Below are positions 51,943 to 53,904 of a stretch of DNA of 53,904 bases, piece after piece. The notes beneath the pieces were generated by a model. It made no database searches, was not told the DNA's origin, and worked only from the letters and a program-made list of their open reading frames with translations. A program made the translations under genes and the position numbers. Positions within the stretch are counted from its first letter, which is position 1. Each line of letters opens with the position of its first letter. Source of the stretch: Bacteroidales bacterium (GTDB lineage: Bacteria; Bacteroidota; Bacteroidia; Bacteroidales; Bacteroidaceae); NCBI GenBank assembly GCA_004557185.1, contig SFEP01000006.1:1-53904 (forward strand), read 5' to 3'.

Positions 51943-52938
51943 GTGTATAACCATACCTTACGCAACCAAATCGTGACGGGCAGTTGGACGCTGCCCGTCA
52001 TCGCATGTCTGGCGCTCGTGCTCTGGATGCTGCCCGATGTCACGTCGGTGTCGCTCTGGGGCGGACTGGCGCTCACGGGTGCAGTGACCTATGTGGTGAT
52101 GGAAATCAACAACCGTTTTCAGTTGCTCCGCATCCGTTCACGCATGATGAGCAGCACCTACCTGTTCCTCACCCTGCTGTGCCCCCTGCTGCACACGTGG
52201 CATCCGCACATGCTGGCCTTGCTCTGCTACGCCCTTGCCTACGCCCTGCTGTTTGCCTCCTACCAGCAGGCCCACCCCGAGGGCTACGTCTTCCACACCT
52301 TCCTCCTGCTGGGCATGGGCAGTCTGCTCTTCCCGCCCTTGTTGATAGCGGGCGTGGGCTATTGGGTGAGCATGCTCTTCCAGTTGCGCGTCATGTCGTG
52401 GCGCAGCTTTGCAGCCTCGCTGCTGGGCGTGCTCACGCCCTTCTGGTTGTGGACAGTGTGGCTGCTCTGGCATGCCGATGTGGAGCGCCTGCCAGCCCTC
52501 TTCATGCAAGCCTGGCCCGCCTGGCCCCCCGCCTATTTCTCCCTCACCTTGCCCCAACTCGTCACGGTGGGCACCATCGCCTTCTACCTGCTGCTGGCCT
52601 TCATCTATCTGTGTCGCAATGCCTACAACGACAAAATTCGCACCCGCATGCTCATCTACGTCATCGTCACGCAGCAAGTGCTGCTCCTGGCGGGCATGCT
52701 CCTCTTGCCGCAGGCCGTCCACACACAGTTTCGCCTTTTCCTGCTCAACAGTTCCCTGCTCATAGCCCACCACATGTCGCTGGCCCGCGGTCGCCTTTTC
52801 GACCTCTGGTTCTACCTCAGTCTGCTGCTCCTCGTGGCCTTGGGCGTGTTCAATTACCTTTGCCACGCAGGCTGGTTGCCCCACATCGTGTCGTGCCACC
52901 CCTTGCAGGGCATTACCCTTTGCCTTCCCTCATGCTGA
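51943..52938 (+). CDS. Polytopic membrane protein of unknown function
   Basis: A predicted 331-residue inner-membrane protein with eight to ten hydrophobic segments (for example LPVIACLALVLWMLP, LLLGMGSLLFPPLLIAG, TPFWLWTVWLLW, LLAFIYLCRNAYN and the final FYLSLLLLVALGVFNYL). I do not recognise the family. The start given is a GTG; it yields MYNHTLRNQIVTGSW, which fits a short cytoplasmic head, but another start cannot be excluded. It follows purD by 57 bp and overlaps the next gene by 7 bp, which suggests translational coupling with the YqaA-like protein. Confidence 0.75.
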   Translation: MYNHTLRNQIVTGSWTLPVIACLALVLWMLPDVTSVSLWGGLALTGAVTYVVMEINNRFQLLRIRSRMMSSTYLFLTLLCPLLHTWHPHMLALLCYALAYALLFASYQQAHPEGYVFHTFLLLGMGSLLFPPLLIAGVGYWVSMLFQLRVMSWRSFAASLLGVLTPFWLWTVWLLWHADVERLPALFMQAWPAWPPAYFSLTLPQLVTVGTIAFYLLLAFIYLCRNAYNDKIRTRMLIYVIVTQQVLLLAGMLLLPQAVHTQFRLFLLNSSLLIAHHMSLARGRLFDLWFYLSLLLLVALGVFNYLCHAGWLPHIVSCHPLQGITLCLPSC

Positions 52939-53375
52939 CCGACCTGCTTACTCACTACGGTGCCACGGGCATGTTTGCCGCCGCCTTTCTGGCCGGCAGT
53001 TTCTTCCCCTTCAGCAGCGAGGCAGTGCTGCTGGCCCTGCTGGCGGCAGGTGCGCCGCCCGAGGCCCTGCTGCTCAGCGCCACTGCGGGCAACACCCTCG
53101 GCTCACTCTTCAACTACGGCGTGGGCTCTCTGGGGCGCGAAGAGTGGATCACACGCTACACCAAGGTGTCGCCCGAAAAACTCGAACGAGGCAAGCGCTG
53201 GGTGCGACGCTATGGCGCATGGGCCGGTCTGCTCGCATGGCTCCCTCTGCTGGGCAGCGTCATCACCGTGGCCATGGGCTTCCTGCGCGTCCCCCTGGTC
53301 TATGGCATGGTGCTCATAGGGCTGGGTAAATATGTGCGCTACTGGATTATCGTGCGCTGCTGGATAGCCGTATGA
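52932..53375 (+). CDS. YqaA / DedA-like small membrane protein
   Basis: A 147-residue inner-membrane protein of the SNARE-associated (VTT) family: FAAAFLAGSFFPFSSEAVLLAL, AGNTLGSLFNYGVGSLG, the charged loop EEWITRYTKVSPEKLERGKRW, and GAWAGLLAWLPLLGSVITVAMGF with a conserved proline. Relatives take part in lipid or undecaprenyl-phosphate turnover, but YqaA itself has no assigned activity. The start overlaps the end of the preceding gene by 7 bp; the next gene's possible ATG overlaps its stop codon (ATGA at 53372). Confidence 0.85.
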   Translation: MLTDLLTHYGATGMFAAAFLAGSFFPFSSEAVLLALLAAGAPPEALLLSATAGNTLGSLFNYGVGSLGREEWITRYTKVSPEKLERGKRWVRRYGAWAGLLAWLPLLGSVITVAMGFLRVPLVYGMVLIGLGKYVRYWIIVRCWIAV

Positions 53376-53404
53376 GGCCCTGGCGCGTCCACATTTTCTG
53401 CATC

Positions 53405-53904
53405 ATGTCTATCACCACACACTCCTTCTCACGTTTCACCCTCTCCTTTATTAGCATAGGTGCGCTGCTCGCACTCACGCTGTGCCTTGCAGGGTGCAGC
53501 CAGCCCCGTGCCGATGAGCGGCCGCTGCTGGTGGTGAGCATCGAGCCACTGCGCTACGTGGCCGAAGCCGTGGCTGGCCCAGGCTGGCGCGTCGAAACGC
53601 TCATGCCCCAGGGCGCCAGTCCTGAAACCTACGAACCCACGCCCCGTCGCATGCAGCACATGCAGGGAGCGCGTCTGCTGCTCTGCTGTGGCACGCTGGG
53701 CTTCGAGGCCACCACACTCCCCCGTTTGGCTGCCGCAGCCCAAGCCCCCCCCCTGCTACGCCTCGACGGCGGCATCACACCGCTGGCAGCCACACCCCAC
53801 AGCCACGAGGGCCACGCCGTGCACCACGCCGACGACGAGAGTGCCGACCCGCACGTGTGGATGTCGGCACGCAACCTCAAACTCATGGCCCGAAACCTCT
53901 GCCA
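53405..53904 (+). CDS. Zinc/metal ABC transporter substrate-binding lipoprotein, ZnuA-like (cut by window end)
   Basis: The first 166 residues of a metal-binding lipoprotein; the 3' end is beyond the window. The signal peptide ends in a lipobox, LCLAGC, with the lipidated cysteine at residue 31. After it come VVSIEPLRYVAEAVAG, ASPETYEPTP and the DPHVWMSARNLKLMA motif, all typical of the ZnuA/TroA family. A histidine-rich loop HSHEGHAVHHADD near 132-144 is typical of zinc-binding members. An in-frame ATG at 53372 overlaps the previous stop codon and may be the start instead. ZnuC/ZnuB partners would be expected downstream. Confidence 0.88.
   Translation, partial: MSITTHSFSRFTLSFISIGALLALTLCLAGCSQPRADERPLLVVSIEPLRYVAEAVAGPGWRVETLMPQGASPETYEPTPRRMQHMQGARLLLCCGTLGFEATTLPRLAAAAQAPPLLRLDGGITPLAATPHSHEGHAVHHADDESADPHVWMSARNLKLMARNLC

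Overview
The window is chromosomal DNA of a GC-rich member of the Bacteroidales. The evidence is a type IX secretion protein (PorZ), many Bacteroidota-typical families (DUF2723, DUF5686, DUF3109, TGS-domain nucleoside kinase, GH95 and GH20 enzymes) and promoters of the Bacteroidota type (TTTG, about 19-21 nt, TAnnTTTG). A Prevotellaceae- or Porphyromonadaceae-like host fits best, because PorZ is absent from most Bacteroides; the genus cannot be fixed from this sequence. No phage, insertion sequence, conjugative element or CRISPR array was seen. The gene content is mostly housekeeping, and the unusual material is in the intergenic DNA.

Layout: 1-8 kb carries HU, porZ, rdgB, a YitT-type membrane protein and leuS, all on the minus strand. 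8-11 kb is nrdD-nrdG behind a cobalamin riboswitch with its own promoter. 10.6-11.8 kb is a 1.2-kb non-coding stretch holding the riboswitch, an 81-bp dispersed repeat and a large palindromic composite repeat. 11.8-20.8 kb holds xerD, aroQ, pyk, an O-methyltransferase, a nucleoside kinase, a DUF3109 protein, ung and a myo-inositol-phosphate synthase. 21-25.3 kb has a DUF5686 outer-membrane-type protein, recO, tRNA-Glu and rpsT. 25.4-33.2 kb starts with three tandem promoter-bearing 84-bp repeats, followed by cysE, a THUMP methyltransferase, a DPP IV-like peptidase and a GH95 fucosidase. 33.3-38.9 kb has an S41 protease, a PfkB sugar kinase, two identical tRNA-Asn genes and pnp. 39-50.3 kb is a minus-strand series: an MG2-like secreted protein, ybeY, ruvB, a polysaccharide deacetylase, a DUF2723 membrane protein and a GH20 hexosaminidase. 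50.6-53.9 kb has purD, a polytopic membrane protein, a YqaA-like protein and the start of a ZnuA-like metal-binding lipoprotein, cut by the window end.

The most notable signals are: (1) a complete cobalamin riboswitch in front of the B12-independent anaerobic ribonucleotide reductase; (2) a modular family of palindromic repeats with shared ends and variable tandem cores, three composite copies and one simple copy, all lying just past gene 3' ends; (3) a three-fold tandem promoter repeat, exact 84-bp period, pointing at cysE, whose hairpin is kept although its sequence changed; and (4) an 81-bp dispersed repeat in two places. Functions are inferred from sequence reading alone; no database search or folding program was run.
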